Shown piece by piece: positions 1-7,456 of a stretch of 64,000 nt of DNA. The notes beneath the pieces were generated by a model. The model was given only the letters and a program-made list of their open reading frames with translations, was not told where the DNA came from and made no database searches. The translations under genes and the position numbers were made by a program. Where the stretch lies: assembly GCF_001403735.1 (NCBI RefSeq), contig NZ_CXPG01000022.1, positions 1-64,000 on the forward strand, given 5' to 3'. The stretch is from Jannaschia rubra (GTDB lineage Bacteria > Pseudomonadota > Alphaproteobacteria > Rhodobacterales > Rhodobacteraceae). Positions within the stretch are counted from its first letter, which is position 1, and each line of letters opens with the position of its first letter.

Positions 1-371
1 AGAAGAGGCTTAGGAGACCCCCGCTCGCGGGGGTCGCGACGGCAGGGGGATTCGGACAAGCCGAACGCCCCTGCCCTTGCTGGTCCTCGCCTGCGGCTCG
101 TCCGTCCGGGAACCGCCGGTTCCCCCACGCAAGGCCCCCGAGCGGCGTCAGGGGGGGTGTCCCCAACGACGGTCCCTCCCTTCGGTCGGGCTGCGTCGCC
201 GGGTGATCCCCCTCCCCCCCCTTCCTTGTCGGGAACCTTGCGTGGGCCCCCCTCCTGCCCTCGCCGGGAGGCAGAGCTTCAGGAGAGGGCCGCGTTGCGG
301 ACCTCACCCGAAGCCCTGCCCCGATTTTCGGCACCAAGACCGAGAACGCGGCTCACCACAAAGGAAGAAAG
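1..371. promoter_or_regulatory. GC-rich non-coding leader before the first operon
   Basis: I see no convincing gene here. The stretch is rich in C- and G-runs and small hairpins, and it ends in a ribosome-binding site (AAGGAAG) just before the ATG at 372. A 19-base block around 52-70, itself a 5-bp hairpin, recurs with one mismatch in the leader of the ardC-like gene around 8842-8860. A TCCTCGC..CTGCGG box near 84-95 also resembles a box at 8917-8958. The likely role is transcriptional start or control. This is inferred from its position and from the repetition. Confidence 0.4.
16..35. other. Perfect 9-bp hairpin
   Basis: GACCCCCGC pairs with GCGGGGGTC around a 2-nt loop. No T-tract follows on either side, so a terminator role is uncertain. 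It may belong to an operon that ends left of the window. Confidence 0.45.
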
Positions 372-710
372 ATGGCTTGTTTCCAGAACATAGGGGAAGG
401 CGTGGCCGACCGGGCCGCAACCTTCGCCCTGTTGAACCGTGGCTACGAACGCCACCAGCGCAGCGCGGGCCAGTGGTTCGAGACCACCCCCGAGATGTGG
501 GAGTATTTCCTGAACATCCTGCCGCCGGTCAACTTCACCGGATCGGCGTTCGTCATGTCCGAGGCGGCGACCGAGAGCCTGTCGGATGCGTGGATCATGG
601 TCGGCAAGAGGGCCTTCTGCCTGACCGTCCGCCACACGTCGCAATCGGACTTAATCGCCATGGTCGGGGCCTTCAAGGCGCATGTCCGAAAGCCGGAGGC
701 GGTCGCATGA
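372..710 (+). CDS. DUF1419-like plasmid protein
   Basis: This is a 112-residue cytoplasmic protein with no signal peptide or membrane segment. The central stretch with GQWFE and YFLNILPP resembles the DUF1419 proteins common on rhizobial and rhodobacterial plasmids, whose function is unknown. The start follows AAGGAAG with good spacing. The stop overlaps the next start (ATGA at 707-710), so the two genes are probably translationally coupled. It is the first gene of a tight plus-strand operon running to about 4132. I recognise the family from sequence character only, not from a search. Confidence 0.7.
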   Translation: MACFQNIGEGVADRAATFALLNRGYERHQRSAGQWFETTPEMWEYFLNILPPVNFTGSAFVMSEAATESLSDAWIMVGKRAFCLTVRHTSQSDLIAMVGAFKAHVRKPEAVA

Positions 711-925
711 GCCGGGCCATGTGGACGCTCACCATCGACCACCCGGACCTGACCACCACCGAGGAGGTCCATGCCGAAAGCGAGGGCGTCCTGCGGATGC
801 TGGGCCGCGCCCACCACCGGCAGGCGCAGATCGTCCCGGACCTGACCCTGACGGACCCGCAGGGCCACGTCGTCGCCAAGCTGGACCATTGGGCGACCGA
901 CTGGACCGACCAAGAGGGCGCTTGA
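707..925 (+). CDS. Small hypothetical protein
   Basis: This is a 72-residue acidic protein. The ATG overlaps the stop of the upstream gene. The reading frame extends upstream to 77, but that extension is Arg/Pro-rich, low-complexity and read through the leader and the neighbouring gene, so I reject it. The WTLTIDHPDL start and alternating hydrophobic pattern suggest a small beta-rich fold, but I recognise no family. Its position before the ParB-like gene suggests a plasmid maintenance or leading-region role, which is inference. Confidence 0.6.
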   Translation: MSRAMWTLTIDHPDLTTTEEVHAESEGVLRMLGRAHHRQAQIVPDLTLTDPQGHVVAKLDHWATDWTDQEGA

Positions 926-989
926 GCCCGCGCCCCGTCCCATGCGGGCGGGGCACCCCCCAACCTCACCACCGACAAGGATCATCACC

Positions 990-2843
990 ATGACCGACCA
1001 GACGAAGATCGCCGCCACCATCGAGAGCGTTCCCTTCGCGGACCTCTACCTGTCCGACCTCAACCCTCGCACCGTCGTCGCCGAGAGCGGCATCGAGGCG
1101 TTGGCCGAGAACATCCGCCGCCTCGGGCTGATCCAGAACCTCGGGGGCCTGCGCGACGGCGACGGCCCCCGCGTCGGCATCGTCGCGGGCGGGCGCCGTC
1201 TGCGGGCGCTGGCCCTGTTGCAGGACGACGCGCGGTTCCAGACCGTCGCCGTCCAGATCGCCCCCAACGCGGAGACCGCCAGCCTTTGGGCGACCTCCGA
1301 GAACGGCCAGCGCGAGGACCTGCATCCCGCCGACGAAATCAGGGACTACGGCGCGATGGATCGCCGGGGCGTGAGAGTCGCGGACATCGCCGTGGCCTAC
1401 GGCGTCACCGAGAAGCACGTCTATCGCCGCCTCGCGCTGGCGGGCCTCCCCGAGCCCGTGCTGGACGCCTTGAAGGCCGGGCAGATCGGCCTGTCCCACG
1501 CCGCCGCCTTCACCGTGGGCGACGACGAGGCGCTTATGATCGAGGTGCTGGCGCGCGTCATCGAGGAGGCCAAGAGCCGGTGGGGCGGGCTGTCGGATCA
1601 CCAGATCAAGACCATGCTGCGCCCGAACGCCGTCAAGGGCACCGACCGCCGCGCCGCCTTCGTCGGCGTGGACGCCTACAAGGAGGCCGGGGGCCAGATC
1701 GGGGGCGACCTGTTCGCGGACGAGACCCTGTTCGATGATCCGGCGATCCTGGACGACGTGTTCGCCGCGAAGCTGGACCGGTTGGCCGAGACCTTCACCG
1801 GCCCCGACGGCTGGAAATGGGCCGAGACCCATGGTGACGACTACCTGCCCTACGGGTTCATGGACGAGCGGAAATTCGGCCGCATCTGCGCCGCCCCCGG
1901 CGACATGACCGAGGACGAGTCCGAGCGTTACGACGAACTGGCCGAACTGGCGAACGGCGACGTGCTGGACGACGCGGGAGCGGCCGAGCTGGAGGCGTTG
2001 CAGCGCAAGGCCGATGGCGTGTTCACCGCCGAGCAGAAGGGCCATGCGGGCGTGATCGTCTACGTGCGGCGCGACGGGACGGTCGAGGTCATCGAGGGGC
2101 TGGTGAAGCCGGAGGACCGCGCCGAGGCGGTCGCGGCTGGCATCCTCGCGCCGTCGCATCACGCTAAGGACAAGGCGGAGGCCGCGCCGAAGTCGCCTAT
2201 TTCCGACAAGCTGCGGGCCGATTTGGAGCGGATCGAGAAGGGCGCGCGGCAGACGGCCCTCTTGAGCGATCCGAAGCTGGCGCTTCACCTTCTGGCGTTC
2301 CACCTGTCGGGCAGGATGGGCTACGGCTACGCCTTCGGCCTGACCGTGAACCCGCCCGCGAACGCGCCCGAGACCGAAACCGGCTTCGCGCTCGACAAGC
2401 GCCTGTCGTCCATCGCCGACCGCCATGAGGCGGGGTTCGGATCGGAAGCCGCGAAGGACTTCGCCGCCTTCCGCAAGCGGGGCGACAAGAAGGTCATGGA
2501 GGCGCTGCACGGCTACGTCGTGAGCCTGTTGACGGTCCCGGACACCGAGTTGGGCGCGATGATCGACAAGGCCACCGCGCGGCGCACCCGCGACGTGTGG
2601 ACCCCGACCGCCGAGAACTTCTTCGGGCGGGTCGGCGGTCCCTACCTCGAAACCCTGTGGCGCGACCTTCTGGACCTCGCGGAGGACCACCCGACCGCCA
2701 CGACCTTCGCCAAGTTGAAGAAGGGCGAGAAGGTCGAGAAGTTGCACGACCTGTTCAACGACGCGGGCGTCCGAGCGGTCCATGGCCTGACCGAGGCGCA
2801 GCAGGACCGCATCGCGGACTGGCTTCCCGAAGGCATGGCCTGA
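990..2843 (+). CDS. ParB/Srx-fold protein (large plasmid ParB-like)
   Basis: This is a 617-residue protein. The N-terminal third is a ParB/sulfiredoxin domain: LNPR at about residues 25-30, the box GGRRLRAL at about 67-75, and a KorB-like helix-turn-helix at about 120-160. The long C-terminal half is charged and matches no domain I can name. The start at 990 follows AAGGATC; an in-frame start at 942 lacks support. No ParA gene is adjacent and the ParA-type ATPase gene lies 9 kb away. It therefore resembles the large ParB-like proteins of conjugative leading regions more than a classical partition ParB. Nuclease activity is possible but not shown. Confidence 0.85.
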   Translation: MTDQTKIAATIESVPFADLYLSDLNPRTVVAESGIEALAENIRRLGLIQNLGGLRDGDGPRVGIVAGGRRLRALALLQDDARFQTVAVQIAPNAETASLWATSENGQREDLHPADEIRDYGAMDRRGVRVADIAVAYGVTEKHVYRRLALAGLPEPVLDALKAGQIGLSHAAAFTVGDDEALMIEVLARVIEEAKSRWGGLSDHQIKTMLRPNAVKGTDRRAAFVGVDAYKEAGGQIGGDLFADETLFDDPAILDDVFAAKLDRLAETFTGPDGWKWAETHGDDYLPYGFMDERKFGRICAAPGDMTEDESERYDELAELANGDVLDDAGAAELEALQRKADGVFTAEQKGHAGVIVYVRRDGTVEVIEGLVKPEDRAEAVAAGILAPSHHAKDKAEAAPKSPISDKLRADLERIEKGARQTALLSDPKLALHLLAFHLSGRMGYGYAFGLTVNPPANAPETETGFALDKRLSSIADRHEAGFGSEAAKDFAAFRKRGDKKVMEALHGYVVSLLTVPDTELGAMIDKATARRTRDVWTPTAENFFGRVGGPYLETLWRDLLDLAEDHPTATTFAKLKKGEKVEKLHDLFNDAGVRAVHGLTEAQQDRIADWLPEGMA

Positions 2844-2905
2844 CGCCACCGGGGCGGGCCTCGCACCCGCCCCACCCCTCGCCACCCGAACCGAGGAACT
2901 GGACG

Positions 2906-3511
2906 ATGCGCTTCAAGAGCTACCCCCGCAGCCCGTTCACCGACACCGCGCGCAAGCGCGGCCACCTTCGGCGCAAGCAGGCCGCCGAGCGCGAGGCCCT
3001 GCCGCTGTTCAGCGCGCAGATCGCCGCCGCGCAGCCGGGCGAGGACGAGGCGATGCAACGCCGAGCCGTCGCCTGGAGCCGAAGCCAGCAGGAAGACCGG
3101 GACCGCCGCGCGGGGAACTGGCGCCGTGCCCGTCGCGCCATCGCCGTCCGTCCCGCGCGCGAGCGGACCCTGATACGCCGCGCGTGGGACCGCGCCCCGT
3201 TCCCCGCCGATCCGAGCTACCTGCTCGACTTCCTCACCCAGATCGACCGAGGCCGCGTGGACCTCGCGGACGCGCTCTATGCGAGCCGGACCGATCCGTC
3301 CGGGCGGCGCTACGACCGGCTCACAATGCGGCCGGACCAGTTCGCCCGCCTGCGCGCCTTCGCCGACAAGCATGGTCCGGCGTGGCGGGACGCCATCGCC
3401 GACCTGTGGGACCGCAACCGCGAACCGGCATGGCTGACCAGCCTGCGCGTCTCGCATGGGCGGCACTGGCTCGCCCGCGTCTCGCTTGAGGACGGGCGCG
3501 TCCATGTCTGA
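2906..3511 (+). CDS. Hypothetical protein with C-terminal HGPxW motif
   Basis: This is a 201-residue, very Arg-rich protein with a basic N-terminal half. The last 45 residues carry a KHGPAWRDAI..WDRNREPAWL..LR..HG..WL pattern. The C-terminus of the gene at 10049 repeats this pattern, so the two probably share a small alpha-helical domain. The start at 2906 is the first ATG after the upstream gene. The 3' end overlaps the next gene by 8 nt. The function is unknown. Basic charge and context hint at nucleic-acid binding, which is inference. Confidence 0.7.
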   Translation: MRFKSYPRSPFTDTARKRGHLRRKQAAEREALPLFSAQIAAAQPGEDEAMQRRAVAWSRSQQEDRDRRAGNWRRARRAIAVRPARERTLIRRAWDRAPFPADPSYLLDFLTQIDRGRVDLADALYASRTDPSGRRYDRLTMRPDQFARLRAFADKHGPAWRDAIADLWDRNREPAWLTSLRVSHGRHWLARVSLEDGRVHV

Positions 3512-3773
3512 TTTCACCGCCTACCCGCACCCGGTCCTCGCCGTGCCCTGCCCTGACTGCCGCAGGCGGGCGGGGGCATGGTGCCAGCGCCCGTCCGGGC
3601 ACAAGGCGAGCGACTTCCACCTCGCGCGGAAGGCCGAGGCGGATCGCGCCTTCATCGAGCGGCACGGACCCGATGCGAGCATCGTCAGGACCGCGGGCGG
3701 CTGGAGCATCGACCCGCGCGGGCGGGTCGGCATCCGCCCGACGCCCGAGCCGCGCCAAGGAAACCTGCTATGA
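3504..3773 (+). CDS. Zinc-finger-like small protein
   Basis: This is an 89-residue protein. Residues about 15-40 show CPDCRRRAGAWCQRPSGH, a CxxC...C...H arrangement typical of the short zinc-binding domains of phage and plasmid proteins (CPxCxxxxGxxCxxPSG...H). The ATG overlaps the 3' end of the upstream gene, and its own stop overlaps the next ATG (ATGA at 3770), so it is the middle of a coupled trio. It probably binds zinc and may bind nucleic acid. No partner is evident. Confidence 0.7.
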   Translation: MSDFTAYPHPVLAVPCPDCRRRAGAWCQRPSGHKASDFHLARKAEADRAFIERHGPDASIVRTAGGWSIDPRGRVGIRPTPEPRQGNLL

Positions 3774-4132
3774 CCCGGACGCCCGGCACGCGGCTCGAAT
3801 GGCACGACCTCGCGGGGTGGATGACGGCGACCCTCATCATCGGTCGCAGGCGGGCCACGCGCAGGATCGAGCCGTGGACCCGACACGTCGCCGCACTGCC
3901 CGCCGCAATGATCGCGCGCGAGGCCGATGCGGACCTGCTGCGCGAGGTCCGCGACCTCTTCCTGCGCGGGCCTTCGGGGCTGTGTCAGCCCCTTCGCGGG
4001 CATCGGGCCGAGGCCCCGCAGACCGCCCTCATCGTGGCGATCAACAACCGCCTGGCCGTCATCGCGCGCGAGGCGGACAGGATCGAGCCAGGCCCGAACT
4101 GGTTGGCGATCCACGGAGCGGATGGCACATAG
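3770..4132 (+). CDS. Hypothetical protein
   Basis: This is a 120-residue protein with no signal peptide. The start overlaps the stop of the zinc-finger-like gene, and AAGGA lies at good spacing. The frame is open upstream to 3578, but that part only shadows the preceding gene. Helical segments with paired Arg and Leu (ADADLLREVRDLFLRG) suggest a small helical fold, but I recognise no family. It is the last gene of the left operon, ahead of the terminator at 4195-4220. Confidence 0.6.
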   Translation: MTRTPGTRLEWHDLAGWMTATLIIGRRRATRRIEPWTRHVAALPAAMIAREADADLLREVRDLFLRGPSGLCQPLRGHRAEAPQTALIVAINNRLAVIAREADRIEPGPNWLAIHGADGT

Positions 4133-4194
4133 AATCATCGCGCGGACGGCCATGCCGCCGCGCTTCCCCTATTCCTTGTGGTGAGGAATCCCTT

Positions 4195-4220
4195 GGCCCC
4201 GCTCCGGCGGGGCCTTTTTT
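4195..4220 (+). terminator. Rho-independent terminator of the left operon
   Basis: A perfect 8-bp stem (GGCCCCGC / GCGGGGCC) with the loop TCCG is followed by six Ts. It lies 62 bp after the last gene of the operon and separates it from the reverse transcriptase module. Confidence 0.85.
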
Positions 4221-4260
4221 CGCTATACGCAGACAGGCCAATTTATACGCTACTGGCTTA

Positions 4261-4281
4261 AATATCTCTGTCAGGGATATT
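4261..4281. promoter_or_regulatory. Near-perfect 21-bp palindrome (operator candidate)
   Basis: The half-sites AATATC-T-CTG and CAG-G-GATATT pair at nine of ten positions around a central T at 4271. The 3' half overlaps the -35 hexamer of the promoter at 4280-4308. An XRE regulator is encoded 530 bp downstream, so autoregulation at this site is the simplest reading. The site is seen; the binding is inferred. Confidence 0.6.
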
Positions 4282-4308
4282 GAACCTCCTTGGGTTCTGG
4301 ACTATATT
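4280..4308 (+). promoter_or_regulatory. Sigma-70-like promoter of the RT module
   Basis: TTGAAC (4280-4285) is followed by a 17-bp spacer and TATATT (4303-4308). The predicted transcript starts near 4315. It would read through the folded leader, the 55-residue peptide gene, the XRE gene and the reverse transcriptase gene. It stands out as an AT-rich island in very GC-rich surroundings. Confidence 0.6.
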
Positions 4309-4562
4309 CGCCTTGTTGGGACGCTGGAGCTTCGGCAAAGGCCCGGAACAACGCCATTGAACTCAGGATCGGTTCGCCGGTCCGCGGGAGGGCATCGTGT
4401 CCTCCTACCGCCTGCCCCTCAGACGGCCGCCGTGTCGCCTGGGAGGGGGCGGCCCCCCCGGGATGGCCCGGGGGGGCCGCATATCGGACGAAAGGGGAAG
4501 TCTCTCCGAACCTCTGTTGGAGATGGCCCCCGGCGCACTTCCGCGACCGGGGCCAACAGAGG
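4309..4562 (+). ncRNA. Strongly structured leader RNA, candidate retron-like ncRNA
   Basis: Three hairpins follow one another. The first is a 7-bp stem closed by a TTCG tetraloop (4366-4383, one G-T pair). The second is a perfect 14-bp G/C stem with the loop ATGG (4449-4480). The third has perfect 10-bp arms at 4511-4520 and 4553-4562 enclosing a further GGCCCC/GGGGCC helix. The 3' arm reaches into the ribosome-binding site of the peptide gene at 4571. The 5' end (CCTTGTTGG at 4311-4319) can also pair with the same 3' arm with one bulge, as a retron a1/a2 repeat would. Function as an msr-msd template is a hypothesis. A translational control leader is the alternative. Confidence 0.45.
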
Positions 4563-4570
4563 AGGCCAGC

Positions 4571-4738
4571 ATGGCCCGAGAGACCAACGAGACGACCCCG
4601 CGCGGGACAACCGCCGATCCCATCAAGACCCGCAAGGGTTGGGACCGGCGTCTGCTAAAGGCGACCTTCTGGGGCGTCTGGGTGATCGAGAAAGGCTTTC
4701 GCCTGATCGCCTGGGCGTTCGGGGAGGGCGGTGGATGA
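4571..4738 (+). CDS. 55-residue amphipathic peptide
   Basis: The start ATG follows GGAGG 5 nt upstream, and that ribosome-binding site overlaps the closing arm of an RNA hairpin. The N-terminal half is polar (Thr/Arg/Glu). The C-terminal half is aromatic and hydrophobic with scattered basic residues (ATFWGVWVIEKGFRLIAWAF), so it could lie on or in a membrane. I recognise no family. It sits between the leader and the XRE gene in the RT module, so an effector or toxin-like peptide is conceivable. It could equally be a chance small gene. Confidence 0.5.
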   Translation: MARETNETTPRGTTADPIKTRKGWDRRLLKATFWGVWVIEKGFRLIAWAFGEGGG

Positions 4739-4809
4739 TCGGGGCGACCCGGCCATCTCGCCCAGAGGCTAACCGCGCGTCCTAAGTGCTCCGTAGGAAA
4801 GGGAAGAAC

Positions 4810-5115
4810 ATGTTGGGCGAGGCGCTCCGACTCATTCGGGTCTTCCACGACATGAAGCAAATTGAACTGGCCAAGAAGCTCGATGTGTCGCAGTCGCACC
4901 TGTCTGGGATTGAGCGCGGTGAGAAGATCCCGAGCCAAGACCTCGTAGCGAAATATGCGGACCTCTTCGATCTCCCGGTCAGTTCCATCTGGTTTTTCGA
5001 TGAGAGCCTACGCGAGGGGCCGTCGCCAACTCGGATCGAGAAGGCCCGCGGCGTGATCGCAGACAAAGTCCTCGACTTCCTGCGCATCGTTGAGCGCCGT
5101 CGCGAGGCGCCCTAA
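4810..5115 (+). CDS. XRE-family HTH regulator of the RT module
   Basis: This is a 101-residue protein. Residues about 5-62 form a Cro/C1-type helix-turn-helix (LRLIRVFHDMKQIELAKKLDVSQSHLSGIERGEKIPS), followed by a short helical tail. The ATG at 4810 follows AAAGGGAAG; an in-frame GTG at 4786 lacks such a site. The stop lies 1 nt before the reverse transcriptase start, so the two are surely co-expressed. It is the likely ligand of the palindrome at 4261. HTH proteins are reported companions of some retron reverse transcriptases, so it may be part of the system and not just its repressor. Confidence 0.85.
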   Translation: MLGEALRLIRVFHDMKQIELAKKLDVSQSHLSGIERGEKIPSQDLVAKYADLFDLPVSSIWFFDESLREGPSPTRIEKARGVIADKVLDFLRIVERRREAP

Positions 5116-5116
5116 C

Positions 5117-5998
5117 ATGCCCCGCAGCGCCAAGAGCTATGCCCTTGACCAATGCGCGCTCTATCGCTGCACTACCCGCAAGCGGCTCTTCAGGCTCTTG
5201 CAGACCAGTCCGACCAAGTACGCCGAGTTGCTTGCCGCACCGAACCTCTACCGCCCTATCACGAAGACAAAGAAGAACGGGGAGCCCCGTCTCGTTCATG
5301 CGCCGCGCCACGACCTCAAGCGTATTCAGAAGCGGATCAGCGAACTTCTGATGCGCGTGACGCCGCCGGAGTTTCTTAAATCTCCGGTGCGGGGGCGGTC
5401 GAACATAGACAACGCGGCGGCGCATCGCGGGGCGGCAGCGCATCGGCTGCTCGATATCGAGGACTTCTACCCGAACTGCACAGCCTCTAAGGCCTCGTGG
5501 TTTTTCGGAACCGTCCTGAAATGTCCGCCCGACGTGGTCGCGGTACTGACGTGGCTGACGACGAGACAGGGTTCGTTGCCACAAGGCAGCCCGGCCAGTC
5601 CGATCCTCGCTTACTATGCTTATCAGAACATGTGGGGGGAGATCGATGCGATCTCGCGCGCGGCGGGCAACACGCTGACGGTCTACGTCGATGACGTTAC
5701 TCTGTCTGGCACCATGGTTCGGACAGAGACGGTCTGGGCGATCAAGGAAGCGCTTGCCAAACATGGCCATCGCACGAAGGAGCGCAAGGAAGAAGCGCAT
5801 CTCGGCACGCCCGTGGTCGTGACGGGGGTAGTTCTACGCGATGAGGTGCTGCTCCTTCCCAATGTGCAACACTTGAAGCGTCACCGCGTCCGCAAGGCGC
5901 TCGAACGCATGCCGGAGGGACCGGAGCGGGAGCGCGCGGAAGCTGTCCTACAAGGCCATGAGGAGACAGAACGCCAAATTCTCGCGCGAAACACGTGA
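5117..5998 (+). CDS. Retron-type reverse transcriptase
   Basis: This is a 293-residue protein, the usual size for a retron RT without fused effector. Visible RT motifs are LDIEDFYPN (about residue 115, first catalytic Asp region), GSLPQGSPASP (about 152-162), YVDD (190-193), and a C-terminal VTGVVL in place of the retron VTGLVV. The start ATG is 1 nt after the XRE stop, with GAGG at 5104-5107. Base composition is less GC-rich than its neighbours, a sign of recent acquisition. Retron and other single RTs are known phage-defence components. Whether this one primes on the leader RNA at 4309-4562 is inferred. Confidence 0.88.
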   Translation: MPRSAKSYALDQCALYRCTTRKRLFRLLQTSPTKYAELLAAPNLYRPITKTKKNGEPRLVHAPRHDLKRIQKRISELLMRVTPPEFLKSPVRGRSNIDNAAAHRGAAAHRLLDIEDFYPNCTASKASWFFGTVLKCPPDVVAVLTWLTTRQGSLPQGSPASPILAYYAYQNMWGEIDAISRAAGNTLTVYVDDVTLSGTMVRTETVWAIKEALAKHGHRTKERKEEAHLGTPVVVTGVVLRDEVLLLPNVQHLKRHRVRKALERMPEGPERERAEAVLQGHEETERQILARNT

Positions 5999-6200
5999 CA
6001 GCACTAACCGGGTGCGCCCTAGCAGCACGGGACGGTTGAACGCCCAGCTTACGGTGTCACACGTTTCGATAGCATGGGCTCGCATTTTTGGAACGATATA
6101 CGGACGGGGCTTAGACCCATTCGGAACGTCAAGATTGGTCCATGTTCGGCTTTCTGTATCCGACGGCGCGGCAGTCTGGCGAAGCGATCGCGCCAAGGAC

Positions 6201-6554
6201 TTACCGCCGCGCATCCCCCTCCGGTTCGATCTTGTCGAACATTCTGTCGAGCAGGCGCAGCTCGGCCGCTTCGACTTCCGGGAAGAGTTCGAGCTGGCCC
6301 GGCAGACGCTCGAAGACCGTGCCCGGCTCCGCATCCTTGAGCAGGGCCAGCAGCTTCTCACGCGGATGGCGCAGGGCGAGGGCGGCGCCGCGCCTGGCCT
6401 TCAGAGAGGCCACGACGCGCCGGTGCGCGATCTTCACCGCCCGGCCTTCGTTGCTCCGGGCGGCCCATTCCGAGATCGAGGCCCTGCTTCGCCCGCCTCC
6501 GGTCCACCGTCTCGCGGGTCCATCAGCACCATCCCGTGCGACGGCCACCGTCAT
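6201..6554 (-). CDS. Hypothetical protein next to nuclease gene
   Basis: This is a 117-residue basic protein with a helical middle (EWAARSNEGRAVKIAHRRVVASL) and an acidic leucine-rich C-terminal region ending in LELFPEVEAAELRLLDRMFDKI. The start overlaps the 3' end of the thermonuclease-like gene by 32 nt, so the pair probably forms one minus-strand unit. I recognise no family, and the N-terminal 20 residues are low-complexity, so the true start may be internal. The 200 bp between this gene and the RT gene hold nothing I can name. Confidence 0.5.
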   Translation of the reverse strand: MTVAVARDGADGPARRWTGGGRSRASISEWAARSNEGRAVKIAHRRVVASLKARRGAALALRHPREKLLALLKDAEPGTVFERLPGQLELFPEVEAAELRLLDRMFDKIEPEGDARR

Positions 6555-6948
6555 AGGCTCGCGCGAGACCTTCGCCGATCAGAACGTCCTTCACATCGGA
6601 GCCACCGATGAACAGGCGGGCTAAGCCCCGGTCATACCGATCCCGACCCGGCAGGACGATGAGATCGACCACGCGGCCCGAGTCGATCAGATCCGTCAGC
6701 CGCGCCGCGGCCGTCTCGCCGAGGGCGCGTTCATAGTCGCATCGGGGTTTCCACGTCTCGGGGGTATCGAATCCCACGAGGCGATAGCGTTCGCCGCGCA
6801 CGTCGATCGTGTCCCCATCGACCACCCGCACCATCGACGGAGCGACAGGCTCCGCCCCGAGGCTTCCGGCGAACAGGCAAGAGGCCAAGACCACCAGCGC
6901 GAGACGCACGCGCCGGAACCGGCACCACCCGTCGAGCCGCATCGTCAT
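6523..6948 (-). CDS. Secreted thermonuclease-like (SNase-fold) protein
   Basis: This is a 141-residue protein. Residues about 11-32 are a hydrophobic signal segment (LALVVLASCLFAGSLGA), so the product is exported or periplasmic. It is followed by the SNase-fold hallmarks RVVDGDTIDV (Asp ligand), YRLVGFDTPE and DRYDRGLARLF. It should hydrolyse DNA or RNA with calcium. It is shorter at the C-terminus than many relatives. The chosen ATG at 6948 follows GAGGTGGG; an upstream in-frame start at 7032 lacks support. Such nucleases are common plasmid cargo. A role in transfer or defence is unproven. Confidence 0.8.
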   Translation of the reverse strand: MTMRLDGWCRFRRVRLALVVLASCLFAGSLGAEPVAPSMVRVVDGDTIDVRGERYRLVGFDTPETWKPRCDYERALGETAAARLTDLIDSGRVVDLIVLPGRDRYDRGLARLFIGGSDVKDVLIGEGLARAYDGGRRTGWC

Positions 6949-7456
6949 ATCGCCCACCTCCCGCCGCTCCCGGCTGTGTCGAGTCCCATCCGCCGAACCG
7001 GCATCCGATCCCGCCCTCCTCGTTCTCGCCATCGTGCAGACGACCAGGCACGAAGACCCGCCGATCCGCTTCGTTCACGCACCCCAGGCGACCGTCTTCG
7101 ATCAGAAGTCCTCCCGTTCCGGCTTCGCCCGCCGCCCCGATCATCCTCGCGACTTGGCCTCCGCGATAGCTGACGGGGGCCGCCGACGTGCCTGTCCAGA
7201 CCCGGCCACCAAATACAGAGCATCCCGGTTCCCATTCGTCTCCTCGGACGTGTTTCTCATCACGGAACATCGCTCGGGGGGCTCTTTGCGCCCGGCGTCC
7301 TTCGGACACCTTCAAGCAAAAATACGGTTTCCACACAAGATACCAGTCTGCTAGCATCCTTATAATCTTGTGCGAACCCTCCGCATTTTCCCTTGAGCGC
7401 ATCGCCCCCCGGCGTGCCCGTTCTTCATCGAAACACTCAAACCAAGGAGACAGACC
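6949..7456. other. Intergenic stretch without a clear gene
   Basis: A minus-strand frame opens at 7270 and runs in a different frame into the nuclease gene, but its composition is unconvincing and I do not call it. A relatively AT-rich segment at about 7318-7380 lies upstream of the SSB gene and is the best place for its promoter, though I cannot assign hexamers with confidence. Confidence 0.35.

Noticed and set aside
77-706. N-terminal extension of the small gene at 707
   Set aside because: Low-complexity Arg/Pro sequence read through the leader and the upstream gene; the ATGA overlap start is far better.
966-2885. Long minus-strand reading frame opposite the ParB-like gene
   Set aside because: It is a GC-rich mirror of a well-supported plus-strand gene; the composition is Gly/Arg/Val-rich with no motif.
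6949-7270. Minus-strand gene starting at 7270
   Set aside because: Runs into the nuclease gene in a different frame, no ribosome-binding site or recognisable motif.
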